Shown: positions 34,068 to 44,357 of the stretch, in pieces
How positions within the stretch are numbered: the stretch's first letter is position 1
Layout: every line of letters starts with the position of its first letter
From: Pseudomonadota bacterium
GTDB lineage: Bacteria; Pseudomonadota; Gammaproteobacteria; Xanthomonadales; Xanthomonadaceae
Length of the DNA stretch: 64,000 nt
Direction: 5' to 3'
Assembly (NCBI GenBank): GCA_023388715.1
Contig: JAEWFT010000055.1
Span: forward strand, 1 to 64,000
Made by a program: the position numbers and the translations under genes
The notes under the pieces: model-generated
What the model saw: only the letters and a program-made list of their open reading frames with translations
What the model was told of the DNA's origin: nothing
Databases searched by the model: none

Positions 34068-34751
34068 ATGGAGACCGACAGAGCGACGATTCGCCTGGTC
34101 CATGGCCGGCCCCGCCCCGCGATGGCGCATGCGGATGGCCAGTTTTCCTTCCCGGCGTCACCGCCCCGCCCGTTCCAGCATCCCGGCCTGCGCTTCCTTG
34201 GGCTGGACGCGCACGGCCGCGCGCTGGACTGGCTGAGCTGGCAGGACGCCACCTGCCTCTACGCGCGTGGCGCGGTGGCCTGGACCCTGGGTGATCCATG
34301 CCTGGAGGTGCATGGCGGCATCTGCCGGGCCAGCAGCGAGCGCAGCATTCTGCAGTTGCACCCGATCATCGCGGCCCGCGGCCACGCCCGCGCGCGGGCG
34401 CTGGACCCGACCCCGGCGCTGACCAATGCGGCGCTGTTCGCGCGCGATCGCCATCTTTGCCTGTACTGCGGCAGCGACACGCCGCGCGGGGCGCTGACCC
34501 GCGACCACGTGCAACCGGTGTCCAAGGGTGGCCGCGATGTCTGGGAGAACGTGGTCAGCGCCTGCTTCCACTGCAATTCGCGCAAGGGCAACCGCACCCC
34601 CCAGCAGGCCAACATGCCGCTGCTGGCGGTTCCCTACCGGCCCAGCTGGATCGAGCACCTGATCCTGTCCAACCGCAACATCCTCGCCGACCAGATGGCG
34701 TTCCTGGCCGCGCAGCTGCCGCGGAAGAGGCCGCCGCGCCCGGCAGCCTGA
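34068..34751 (+). CDS. HNH endonuclease-family protein
   Basis: A 227-residue protein. Residues about 1-110 form an N-terminal part with no clear family. The HNH domain follows: CLYCGS, then TRDHVQPVSKGGRDVWENVVSAC and FHCNSRKGNRTP. That gives two CxxC zinc-binding pairs with the catalytic DHV and central Asn. Such proteins are metal-dependent nucleases or nickases; the stand-alone cellular types are of unknown role. There is no methyltransferase or phage gene nearby, so it is not obviously part of a restriction or phage unit. Confidence 0.85.
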   Translation: METDRATIRLVHGRPRPAMAHADGQFSFPASPPRPFQHPGLRFLGLDAHGRALDWLSWQDATCLYARGAVAWTLGDPCLEVHGGICRASSERSILQLHPIIAARGHARARALDPTPALTNAALFARDRHLCLYCGSDTPRGALTRDHVQPVSKGGRDVWENVVSACFHCNSRKGNRTPQQANMPLLAVPYRPSWIEHLILSNRNILADQMAFLAAQLPRKRPPRPAA

Positions 34752-34844
34752 ACCCGGCTGCGGACCAGCGCAATGGAATGTGACCGCGCGCGTTGACGTG
34801 CCCGCCCCGCTTCGCAACACTCGGGTTTTCGGGAGGGGGATCCC

Positions 34845-35972
34845 ATGGCGCTAACGCTTGGCACCACAGGCATGGATGCAACCACGGAGGCCGCGGTCAA
34901 GGCGGCCTTCGCGGAGGCCAACGCGCAGACCGGCAATCGCTGGACGCTGGCGGACGGCGACCGGGCCGATTTCGTGGTGATCGACATGGACAGCCTGTAC
35001 GGGCCGATGAGCTGGCTGCGGCTGCATGCCGCCGGCCGCAAGGTGATCGGCCTGACCAGCGTGGAGCGCAGCCAGACCGACTTCCGGCTGCCGCGCCCGC
35101 TGAGCAGCACCGACATGGCGGTCCTGCTGAGCGAGCTGGCCAATGGCGATGATGCCGCAGCGCCCGCGCAAGCCAGCGCGCCCGCCGAGCCCGAGGCGCC
35201 ACCCTCGGCGGCCACCCCTGCTCCCGCGCCCACCGACGAGCTGCCCGCGATTGAGGCGATGCAGGACGACGTCACCGAATCCGCGCCCGAGCCGGCCCCG
35301 GTGTTGCCGCAGGCGCCGTTCGCCGAGTCCGCCGAGGCGCCGCTGGCCGTAGCGGAGCCGGACGCGCTGCCCGAGGCGGAAGCGCCACCCGAGCCGCCGC
35401 CGGCGGACCGGCCCCTGCATGCCTGGCTGACCGGCAAGGAGCTGTCGCAGCCGTTCCGCGTGCAACGCGACGGCCTGCCCACGCTCTGGATCGACCCGGT
35501 CAACGGCGTATGGCACGGCCCGGCGGCGCTGAAGGGGATTGCCGGGCATTTCGAGGGGACTTGGCGCCGCGAGGATTTCGACGCGCCCGATCCCGCCGAG
35601 TGGAGCCGCGGCGCCGAGGCGGCGGGACCGGCGCAACAGCTCGCGCGGCTGCACTGGATGAGCGGGCTTTCCAGCGGCCACGGCGCGCTGCTGCCGGGCC
35701 CGGATCCCGATGGCCAGTACCGCCTGAGCAAGTGGCCGCAGACCGAGCGCGAGTATCCCAAGCACTTCCGCATCGCCACCGCGATGATGAAGGGGCCCGC
35801 CACCGTCAACGAAGTGGCCGAGGCCAGCGGCGTGTCGCGCGAGGAAGTCTGCGATTTCGTCAACGCCAACCTGGCGACCGGCTATGCGGAGTTCGTGCCG
35901 CCGCCCCCACCGGAGCCGGAGGCCCCGCCGCCCAAGCCCGCCGGGCTGTTCGGTCGCATGCGGGGGCGCTGA
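34845..35972 (+). CDS. Unknown protein: receiver-like head, Pro/Ala/Glu linker, winged-helix-like tail
   Basis: A 375-residue soluble protein in three parts. Residues 1-100 have an alternating alpha/beta pattern like a receiver domain (RADFVVIDMDSLYGP, GRKVIGLTSVER, LPRPLSSTDMAVLLSEL). Residues about 103-190 are a low-complexity Pro/Ala/Glu linker. Residues 190-375 hold LPTLWIDPVNGVWHG and a late winged-helix-like part (MKGPATVNEVAEASGVSREEVCDFVNANLATG), then a Pro-rich tail ending GLFGRMRGR. It may be a signalling or polar-localisation protein, but that is inference. Preceded by GGGAGGGGG at the start. No family name is assigned. Confidence 0.75.
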   Translation: MALTLGTTGMDATTEAAVKAAFAEANAQTGNRWTLADGDRADFVVIDMDSLYGPMSWLRLHAAGRKVIGLTSVERSQTDFRLPRPLSSTDMAVLLSELANGDDAAAPAQASAPAEPEAPPSAATPAPAPTDELPAIEAMQDDVTESAPEPAPVLPQAPFAESAEAPLAVAEPDALPEAEAPPEPPPADRPLHAWLTGKELSQPFRVQRDGLPTLWIDPVNGVWHGPAALKGIAGHFEGTWRREDFDAPDPAEWSRGAEAAGPAQQLARLHWMSGLSSGHGALLPGPDPDGQYRLSKWPQTEREYPKHFRIATAMMKGPATVNEVAEASGVSREEVCDFVNANLATGYAEFVPPPPPEPEAPPPKPAGLFGRMRGR

Positions 35973-36009
35973 CGGCGGCGGGACGGCTTCGCGCCCGGGG
36001 GTGGATCGA

Positions 36010-38135
<2,126 letters not shown>

Positions 38136-38139
<4 letters not shown>

Positions 38140-38723
38140 GGAGACAGCCCGGCCAGCAGCGCCGCGAAGGCATCCGCGCTCGCCCGCACGTGCGCGGACA
38201 GGCGATGCGCGTCATCCACCAGCAGCAGGCGAGCGCTTCTTGCCGCGGCCCAGTCCACCACCGCCGCGGCCGGGATCAACTCGTCGTGCCAGCCATGCAC
38301 GATCGACATCGGCACCTCGGCGGCCTGCATCGGCGGCGCCTCGCCCATTCGCACGGGCGGCGCCATCAGGAAGAGCGCTGCAACCGGCACCTGCAACGAC
38401 ACGTGGCCGGAGATCCACGCGCCCAGGCTGGAGCCCGCAAGCACCACCGGTCCGCGCCCGGCCGCATCGTGGGCCAGCGCCTGCAGGCGGGCCACGCGGG
38501 TCGCCACGTCGCCCATCCGGCCATGCTCGCGGCGCGCGTCGAGGTCGGTGTAATCGGGCCGCTCGCTGCTCCAGCCCAGGCGCTCGGCGACATCGGCCAG
38601 CGCGGTGACCTTGGCGGCGTCCGGGCCGCTTTCGAAGCCATGCGAAAGGATGCAGTGGCCCGTCACGGGGACGTGCTCGGGGCGGTGGCGGAAGCGGGAT
38701 GCGGCATCCGCGAATGCTAGCAT
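38136..38723 (-). CDS. Alpha/beta-fold hydrolase (YqiA/esterase-like)
   Basis: A 195-residue small alpha/beta hydrolase: ILSHGFESGPDAAKV near the oxyanion region, nucleophile elbow AGSSLGAWIS (GxSxG-type, GSSLG), an acid in HGWHDELIP and a catalytic His in VDDAHRLSAHV. No signal peptide. ATG 38723 (MLAFADAAS) was chosen; ATG 38732 is possible but would overlap the divergent amidase gene. It couples to rlmKL through ATGA. Substrate unknown. Confidence 0.82.
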
Positions 38724-38730
38724 CGCGCCC

Positions 38731-39306
38731 ATGCATGCCCCCCCGCGCCCGCACCACCTGCCGTACGCGGACATGCTGGCGGAGCGCGCGCTGGACGGCA
38801 TCGACACGGTGGTGATCCACTGCACCGAGCTGCCGGACCTCGCCACCGCGCGCGGCTTCGGCGAGCGGATCCTCTACGGATCCGGCACCGGCAACAGCGG
38901 CCACTACTACATCGATCGCGACGGCAGCACCTTCGAGTACGTGCCGGCCGGGCGCATCGCGCACCACACCCGCGGCTGGAACGCACGCAGCGTCGGCATC
39001 GAACTGGTCAACCGCGGTCGCCATCCGCACTGGCTGGACTCCCGCCACCAGGCGATGGACGAGCCCTACCCGCAGCCGCAGGTCGCCGCGCTGGTTGCGC
39101 TGCTGCACGGGTTGCAGAAGCGCCTGCCGTCGCTGCTGCTGATCGCGGGGCACGAGGACCTGGACCTGGACGAGGTTCCGGCCAGCGACGATCCCGCGCT
39201 GCGCGTGCGTCGCAAGCGCGATCCGGGTCCCCTCTTCCCGTGGGAACGGGTGGTGGCGGAGGTGGCGTTGCACCGCATTCGCGCCGGCGAGGCGCCGGCC
39301 CCGTAA
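38731..39306 (+). CDS. N-acetylmuramoyl-L-alanine amidase, AmpD-like (amidase_2)
   Basis: A 191-residue zinc amidase domain. Seen: DTVVIHCTELPDL (first zinc His), the substrate side RIAHHTRGWNARSVGIELVNRG, and the late IAGHEDLD plus KRDPGPLFPW (second His and Asp-Pro-Gly zinc region). There is no signal peptide, so it probably acts in the cytoplasm on recycled anhydro-muropeptides, like AmpD. Whether it is the real AmpD or a paralogue is uncertain. The start lies only 8 bases from the start of the divergent hydrolase. Confidence 0.86.
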   Translation: MHAPPRPHHLPYADMLAERALDGIDTVVIHCTELPDLATARGFGERILYGSGTGNSGHYYIDRDGSTFEYVPAGRIAHHTRGWNARSVGIELVNRGRHPHWLDSRHQAMDEPYPQPQVAALVALLHGLQKRLPSLLLIAGHEDLDLDEVPASDDPALRVRRKRDPGPLFPWERVVAEVALHRIRAGEAPAP

Positions 39307-39315
39307 AATCGCGGC

Positions 39316-40191
39316 ATGACCTCCCCCGTTTCCGAACTGATCGAGCTGCTCTCGCTGGAGCGGCTGGAAGACAACCTGTTCCGTGGCCAGAGCCGCGACA
39401 TCGGCACCAAGTACGTGTTCGGCGGCCAGGTGCTGGGGCAGGCGCTGTCCGCGGCGCAGGCGACGCTGGAGACGGCGCGCGCGGCGCACTCGCTGCATGC
39501 CTACTTCCTGCGCGCCGGCGACATCGAGCACCCGATCGTCTACCACGTCGACCGCACCCGCGATGGCGGCAGCTTCTCGGTGCGGCGGGTGACCGCCATC
39601 CAGCACGGCAAGGTCATCTTCTTCTGCGCCGCCTCGTTCCAGGAGGCGGAACCGGGCGCGGAGCACCAGCTGTCGATGCCGGAAGTGCCGCGCCCGGAGG
39701 ACATCGAGCAGGCGCTGGCGATCCCCCCGGAGAAGCTCGCCCTGCTGCCGACCAAGGTGCAGCGCTGGCTGGACCGGATGGGGCCGTTCGAATTCCGGCA
39801 CGTGTACCCGCGCGACGAACTGCAGCCGCCCAAGCGCCCGCCGTTCCAGCAGGTCTGGTTCCGCCTGGCGCAAAAGGTGGGCGATGCGCCCGAGCTGCAT
39901 CGCGCGCTGCTGGCCTATGCCAGCGACTTCCACCTGCTCGGCACCGCCACCTTCCCGCATGGCATCAGCTACTACCAGCCGGACGTGCAGATGGCATCGC
40001 TGGACCATGCGCTGTGGTTCCACCGCGAGTTCCGCGCCGACGACTGGCTGCTGTACAGCATCGACAGTCCCAGCGCGCAAGGTGCCCGCGGGCTGGCGCG
40101 CGGGCTGGTCTACGACCGCGAGGGGCGGCTGGTGGCCAGCACCGTGCAGGAAGGCATGATCCGGGTGATGCCGCCCAAGGCCGGGGGCTGA
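39316..40191 (+). CDS. tesB: Acyl-CoA thioesterase II (TesB)
   Basis: A 291-residue double hot-dog thioesterase. The N-terminal half has FRGQSRDIGTKYVFGGQVLGQA; the C-terminal half has SLDHALWFHREFRADDWLLYS and GLVYDREGRLVASTVQEGMIR, which hold the catalytic Asp, Thr/Ser and Gln. It cleaves medium- and long-chain acyl-CoA to free fatty acid and CoA. It lies 9 bases after the amidase gene and 1 base before the DUF2007 gene, all rightward. Confidence 0.94.
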   Translation: MTSPVSELIELLSLERLEDNLFRGQSRDIGTKYVFGGQVLGQALSAAQATLETARAAHSLHAYFLRAGDIEHPIVYHVDRTRDGGSFSVRRVTAIQHGKVIFFCAASFQEAEPGAEHQLSMPEVPRPEDIEQALAIPPEKLALLPTKVQRWLDRMGPFEFRHVYPRDELQPPKRPPFQQVWFRLAQKVGDAPELHRALLAYASDFHLLGTATFPHGISYYQPDVQMASLDHALWFHREFRADDWLLYSIDSPSAQGARGLARGLVYDREGRLVASTVQEGMIRVMPPKAGG

Positions 40192-40192
40192 G

Positions 40193-41008
40193 GTGCGCCA
40201 GGTCTTCACCAGCGCGCGACTGGAGAACGTGGAGGCGGTGGCCGACCTGCTGCGCGCCGAGGGCATCGAGGTGCAGATCATCAACGGCCGCTCCTACCGC
40301 GGCGGCCGCCGCGGGCAGTTCAGCTACCGCGAGCGCGAGGAGCCGGTGAACCGCCCCTCGGTGTGGATCGTGCGCGCCGAAGACCAGCCGCGCGGGCGCC
40401 AGCTGCTGCGCGACGCGGGCCTGCTCGACAGCTCCCGCGAAGGCGCGTCCAGCTATCTCGCCGCCGACGTCCTGACGGGCGGGCGCAAGGCGCCGGCATC
40501 CAGCCGCGGCATGCGCCTGAAGCTCGGCCTGCTGCTGTTGATCGGCGTGGTGATCGGGCTGGCGGTGTTTGCCGGTCGCCGCTACCTGCCGGGGGATGGC
40601 GGCGCGCCTGCCCGCGCTCCCGTGGCCGCGCCCGCCGCGCCCGCGCCCCCGCCACTGGTGCCGGACATGGTCGAGGCGCCCGAGGTGTACCGCGCGGACG
40701 TCCCCACCGCGCTCGCCGCACGGCTGCTGGCCGAGGCGCTGGAGCAGCCGGCCCTGCGCGAGGCCTGCGTCAGCGTGGACGACGGCGACCCCGGCGCGGC
40801 GGTGCTGCAGGCGGTACCGCAGGGCGCGATCCGCCTGTACCCGCGCTCGGCCTGCCCCGGCGCCTCCATGCCGGTGATCGCCATCCGCGACTACCTCACC
40901 GATGGCAGCGGCAGCGGCAGCGTGCAGTTGCAGGTGGGCGATGGCGCTGAGCGCAACTTCCAGGCTACCCGCGACGGCACCCGCTGGGAACTGCGCGAGT
41001 TGCGCTGA
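40193..41008 (+). CDS. DUF2007 (putative signal-transducing) domain fused to a membrane-anchored domain
   Basis: A 271-residue protein. The N-terminal DUF2007 domain (RQVFTSARLENVEAVADLLR, then VNRPSVWIVRAEDQPRGRQLL, about 1-77) is a GlnB-like fold thought to sense small molecules. One membrane helix follows (LKLGLLLLIGVVIGLAVFAG, about 105-124), then an Ala/Pro linker and a C-terminal periplasmic part with PGAAVLQAVPQGAIRLYPRS. GTG 40193 begins right after the tesB stop. Two Cys (EACVS, SACPG) may pair. Function unknown. Confidence 0.75.
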   Translation: MRQVFTSARLENVEAVADLLRAEGIEVQIINGRSYRGGRRGQFSYREREEPVNRPSVWIVRAEDQPRGRQLLRDAGLLDSSREGASSYLAADVLTGGRKAPASSRGMRLKLGLLLLIGVVIGLAVFAGRRYLPGDGGAPARAPVAAPAAPAPPPLVPDMVEAPEVYRADVPTALAARLLAEALEQPALREACVSVDDGDPGAAVLQAVPQGAIRLYPRSACPGASMPVIAIRDYLTDGSGSGSVQLQVGDGAERNFQATRDGTRWELRELR

Positions 41009-41022
41009 GCCCGCATGCGAAA

Positions 41023-41043
41023 GCGCCCGGACATGCCGGGCGC
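41023..41043. terminator. Hairpin between convergent DUF2007 and EF-hand genes
   Basis: GCGCCCGG (41023-41030) and CCGGGCGC (41036-41043) with loop ACATG, lying between stops at 41008 (+) and 41066 (-). No T-run, so moderate. Confidence 0.4.
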
Positions 41044-41065
41044 CAGTGTCACGATGCCTGCCCGC

Positions 41066-41788
41066 TCAGCGGGTGTCGGGCGCCGCCTTGCGCTTGCCCC
41101 CGCCGTGCATCGGCTTGTGGGCATCGAACTCAGCCCTGCTGATGGCGCCGTCCTTGTTGGTGTCGATCCGGTCGAACATCTCGGCCATGCGCTTCGCGCT
41201 CTCGGCTTGGGTCGGCAGCGCCTTGCCTGCGGCCTTCGCGCGCTGCTCCATCGCTTGGTGGCGCTGTGTCGCCTGCGCGCTGCGGTGCGCGGTGAACTCG
41301 TCGCGGCTCAGGCGGCCGTCCCGGTTGGCATCGGCGCCGGCGAAGAACTGGGCGCGGCGCTCGGCCATGCGCGCCTGCATGTCGGCGCGATCAAGGTAAC
41401 CGTCCTTGTTCGCGTCCATCGCGTCGAAGCGCTCGGCAAGACGGCTCGCGGCCGCTTGCGCCTCCGCCTTGCTGACGCGGCCATCCCCATCCGTGTCCAT
41501 CCGCCTCATGCCCTTGCCGCCATGCATGCCTCCGTGCATGCGCTTGCCGCCCTGGTGGCGCATGGGGCGCTCGCTGGCGTCAAGCCGGCCATCCTTGTTG
41601 GCGTCCAGCTGGTCGAACCTGGCCGCCAGCCGCGGGAACTTCGCCGCCTCGGCGCGATCGATCACGCCATCGCCATTGGCGTCCATCGCTGCCTGCACGG
41701 GCTTGGGCGCGGTCGCCGTCTGCGCGATCGCCAAGGTGGAAGCCAGCGCCACGGCGACGGCGGCGGCCAGGAGATGCGTCTTGTTCAT
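41066..41788 (-). CDS. Exported six-EF-hand calcium-binding protein
   Basis: A 240-residue protein with a signal peptide (LLAAAVAVALASTLAIAQ). Six canonical EF-hand loops are seen: DANGDGVIDRAE, DANKDGRLDASE, DTDGDGRVSKAE, DANKDGYLDRAD, DANRDGRLSRDE and DTNKDGAISRAE, each with Asp at 1, 3 and 5 and an acidic residue at 12. A His/Met/Gly-rich stretch (KRMHGGMHGGKGMRRM) lies between loops 2 and 3. It probably binds Ca2+ in the periplasm or outside the cell; partners unknown. Convergent with the DUF2007 gene. Confidence 0.88.
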   Translation of the reverse strand: MNKTHLLAAAVAVALASTLAIAQTATAPKPVQAAMDANGDGVIDRAEAAKFPRLAARFDQLDANKDGRLDASERPMRHQGGKRMHGGMHGGKGMRRMDTDGDGRVSKAEAQAAASRLAERFDAMDANKDGYLDRADMQARMAERRAQFFAGADANRDGRLSRDEFTAHRSAQATQRHQAMEQRAKAAGKALPTQAESAKRMAEMFDRIDTNKDGAISRAEFDAHKPMHGGGKRKAAPDTR

Positions 41789-41900
41789 GGGGCGTCCTCT
41801 GCTCCCGGCACCGGCCGGGGTTGCATGGGAAAACGCGCCAGCCGCGTGCAGGTTGACGCCCAGGCCTGCGCGGAGATGAACGGCGGTCTATGCTGCGGCG

Positions 41901-42620
41901 ATGGGCAATGATGCCGACAACCTGCGCATCTTCCGCACCGGCGCGCATCCGTGCGGCTACTGGCCGGACCGCGTTGCCAACGACCTGGTCCTGGACCCGC
42001 GCGACCCGCGCCTGCCGGAGCTGTATGCGATGGCGCTGGACTGGGGCTTCAGGCGCTCGGGCGACATCCTCTACCGCCCCGGCTGCCAGGGCTGCCGCGC
42101 CTGCGTGGCGGTGCGGGTGCCGGTGGCGGCGTTCGCGCCCAACCGCAGCCAGCGCCGCTGCCTGGCGCGCAACGCCGACGTCGACGCGCGGATCGTGGCG
42201 CCGCTGCGCACGGACGAGCACATCGGGCTGTACCGCCGGTACCTCGGTGCCCGCCACCGCGGCGGCGGCATGGACGACCACGGTGAACACGAATTCGACC
42301 AGTTCCTCGTCGGCTCGTGGAACCAAGGCCGCTTCCTGGAACTGCGGCGGCAAGGCGACCACCACCTGCTTGCGGTGGCGGTCACCGACCTTGCTCAGGA
42401 CGCGCTGTCGGCGGTCTATACCTTCTACGATCCGGACGAAGCCGCGCGCGGGCTGGGAACGCTCGGCGTGCTCAGGCAGCTGGAATGGGCGCGTCGCGAC
42501 GGCTTCGCGCACCTGTACCTGGGCTACTGGATCGCCGGCCATCCGAAGATGGACTACAAAAGGCGCTTCCAGCCGCTGGAAGGCTTCGATGGCCGCGGCT
42601 GGAGGCGGCTACAGGCCTGA
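41901..42620 (+). CDS. bpt: Aspartate/glutamate leucyltransferase (Bpt-type aminoacyl-tRNA-protein transferase)
   Basis: A 239-residue N-end-rule enzyme that attaches Leu from Leu-tRNA to proteins with N-terminal Asp or Glu. Seen: HPCGYWPDRVANDLVLDP, FRRSGDILYRPGCQGCRACVAVRV (conserved Cys pair) and LGYWIAGHPKMDYKRRFQP. The length is normal for the family. ATG 41901 is used; the ribosome site is weak. Upstream is the divergent EF-hand gene, 112 bases away. Confidence 0.93.
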   Translation: MGNDADNLRIFRTGAHPCGYWPDRVANDLVLDPRDPRLPELYAMALDWGFRRSGDILYRPGCQGCRACVAVRVPVAAFAPNRSQRRCLARNADVDARIVAPLRTDEHIGLYRRYLGARHRGGGMDDHGEHEFDQFLVGSWNQGRFLELRRQGDHHLLAVAVTDLAQDALSAVYTFYDPDEAARGLGTLGVLRQLEWARRDGFAHLYLGYWIAGHPKMDYKRRFQPLEGFDGRGWRRLQA

Positions 42621-42623
42621 GGT

Positions 42624-43058
42624 TCAGCCCTTCGACGTGGACGCCGCGGGTGGCGCCGGTGCCTCCGGAGGCGGTTCCGCGTCGGCTGTCGCCGCCACGT
42701 CGCCGGCGTCCGCGGGGACAGGATCGGCCGAGGGTATGGCGCTCGGCAGGGTGTAGGCGCGCATCCCCGGCTCCACCATCGGCCGGTTGCGGTTGTAGAA
42801 CCCGAAATCCGCGTTGCTGCGCACCGAGACGATCATCCGCACCATGTTGGCCGGCACCATCACCTCCACCACCACCGGGTGCCCGTCGGGGTTTTCCGCC
42901 TGCATCGTCAGTTCGACGAAGCCGCCCGCGGTGTCGACCTCGCGGCACGGCACGTGCGGGCCTTGCGGGCCGTCGCGCAGGTAGGGCTTGATCGCGTCGC
43001 CCAGCGCCTCCAGCGCCGGCGGGAAGAAGAACACCGCATATGCCGGGACATCGTTCAT
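42624..43058 (-). CDS. Protein of unknown function, 144 aa
   Basis: A soluble protein with a compact domain (about 1-100: VPAYAVFFFPPALEALGDAI, GGFVELTMQAENPDGHPVVV, VSVRSNADFGFYNRNR) and a disordered Ala/Pro/Asp-rich tail from about residue 113. No signal peptide or family motif seen. ATG 43058 (MNDVPAYAVF) is the natural start. It lies 13 bases downstream of purT on the same strand and converges on bpt. Confidence 0.7.
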   Translation of the reverse strand: MNDVPAYAVFFFPPALEALGDAIKPYLRDGPQGPHVPCREVDTAGGFVELTMQAENPDGHPVVVEVMVPANMVRMIVSVRSNADFGFYNRNRPMVEPGMRAYTLPSAIPSADPVPADAGDVAATADAEPPPEAPAPPAASTSKG

Positions 43059-43071
43059 GCGCCGGATTCTC

Positions 43072-44268
43072 TCACGGCTGCACCAGCCCCACTTCCAGCG
43101 CCGCCGCGGCCTCGCGGGCGACCGCGCGGGCGGCATCGACACTTTCGCCGCGCGCCAGCGTGACCGCGACGCGGCGATGGCCGGCCACGGCGGGCTTTCC
43201 GAACAGGCGCAGCTGGGTGTCCGGCTGCGCCAGCGCGGCAGCGGGCGCGGCGAACACCGGCACGCCGTGGCCATGCGCCAGCACCGCGCACGACGCGGAC
43301 GGTCCCCACTGGCGGATCACCGGGATCGGCAGCCCCAGGATCGCGCGCGCATGCAGCGCGAATTCGCTCAGTTCCTGCGAGGCCAGGGTCACCAGCCCGG
43401 TGTCGTGCGGGCGCGGACTGACTTCGCTGAACCAGACCTCGTCGCCCTTGACGAACAGCTCGACGCCGAACACGCCCCAGCCGCCAAGATCGTCGGTGAT
43501 CGCGCGGGCGACCTGCTGGGCGCGCTCCAGCGCGCGCGGCGACATCGGCTGCGGCTGCCAGCTCTCGCGGTAATCGCCTTCCTCCTGCAGATGGCCGATC
43601 GGCTCGCAGAAGCTGGTGCCGCCGGCGTGGCGCACGGTGAGCAGGGTGATCTCGTAGTCGAAGTCGACGAAGCCCTCGACGATCACCCGTCCGGCGCCTG
43701 CGCGGCCGCCGCTCTGCGCATGCGCCCATGCCGCGTCGATCTCGCCTGCCGCGCGGACCAGGCTCTGGCCGTGGCCGGAGGAGGACATCACCGGCTTCAC
43801 CACGAACGGCAGGCCGATCTGCGCCACCGCGGCGCGGTAGTCCTCGAGCGTGTCGACGAAGCGGTAGCTCGAGGTGGGCAGGCCAAGGGTTTCCGCCGCC
43901 AGCCGGCGGATGCCCTCGCGGTCCATGGTCAGCCAGGCCGCGCGCGCGGTCGGCACCACCCGCAGCGCGTCGCCATGCTCGGATTCCAGCTCCACCAGGG
44001 TGCGGGTGTGGATCGCTTCGATCTCGGGAACGATGACGTGCGGGCGCTCGCGTTCGATCAGCGCGCGGATCGCGGCGCCGTCCAGCATGTCGATCACATG
44101 GCTGCGGTGCGCGACCTGCATTGCCGGCGCGTTGGCGTAGCGATCCACCGCGACCACCTCCACTCCGAAGCGCTGCAGTTCGATGGCCACTTCCTTGCCC
44201 AGTTCGCCGGACCCCAGCAGGAGCACGCGGGTGGCATTGGGCGAGAGCGGGGTTCCGATCGGGGACAT
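43072..44268 (-). CDS. purT: Formate-dependent phosphoribosylglycinamide formyltransferase (GAR transformylase 2)
   Basis: A 398-residue ATP-grasp enzyme that makes formyl-GAR from GAR, formate and ATP in purine synthesis. Seen: VLLLGSGELGKEVAIELQ, VPEIEAIHTRTLVELE, FVVKPVMSSSGHGQS (ATP-binding loop), GGWGVFGVELFVKGDEVWFSEV and SPRPHDTGLVTLAS. Length matches family members (about 390-400). ATG 44268 preferred over TTG 44289. It uses formate directly rather than formyl-tetrahydrofolate. Confidence 0.95.
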   Translation of the reverse strand: MSPIGTPLSPNATRVLLLGSGELGKEVAIELQRFGVEVVAVDRYANAPAMQVAHRSHVIDMLDGAAIRALIERERPHVIVPEIEAIHTRTLVELESEHGDALRVVPTARAAWLTMDREGIRRLAAETLGLPTSSYRFVDTLEDYRAAVAQIGLPFVVKPVMSSSGHGQSLVRAAGEIDAAWAHAQSGGRAGAGRVIVEGFVDFDYEITLLTVRHAGGTSFCEPIGHLQEEGDYRESWQPQPMSPRALERAQQVARAITDDLGGWGVFGVELFVKGDEVWFSEVSPRPHDTGLVTLASQELSEFALHARAILGLPIPVIRQWGPSASCAVLAHGHGVPVFAAPAAALAQPDTQLRLFGKPAVAGHRRVAVTLARGESVDAARAVAREAAAALEVGLVQP

Positions 44269-44357
44269 GCGCGGCACCGGCGTTGGCAAGCGGCGATTCT
44301 AGCGAAGCCGTCGCGGGCGGGCTTCGCCCCCGCTGCCACGCATGCGATCCTAGGCGC

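Noticed and set aside
34068..34751. HNH nuclease as a sign of a phage, homing element or restriction system
   Set aside because: No phage, intron or methyltransferase gene adjacent; codon use is like the neighbours; stand-alone HNH genes are common.
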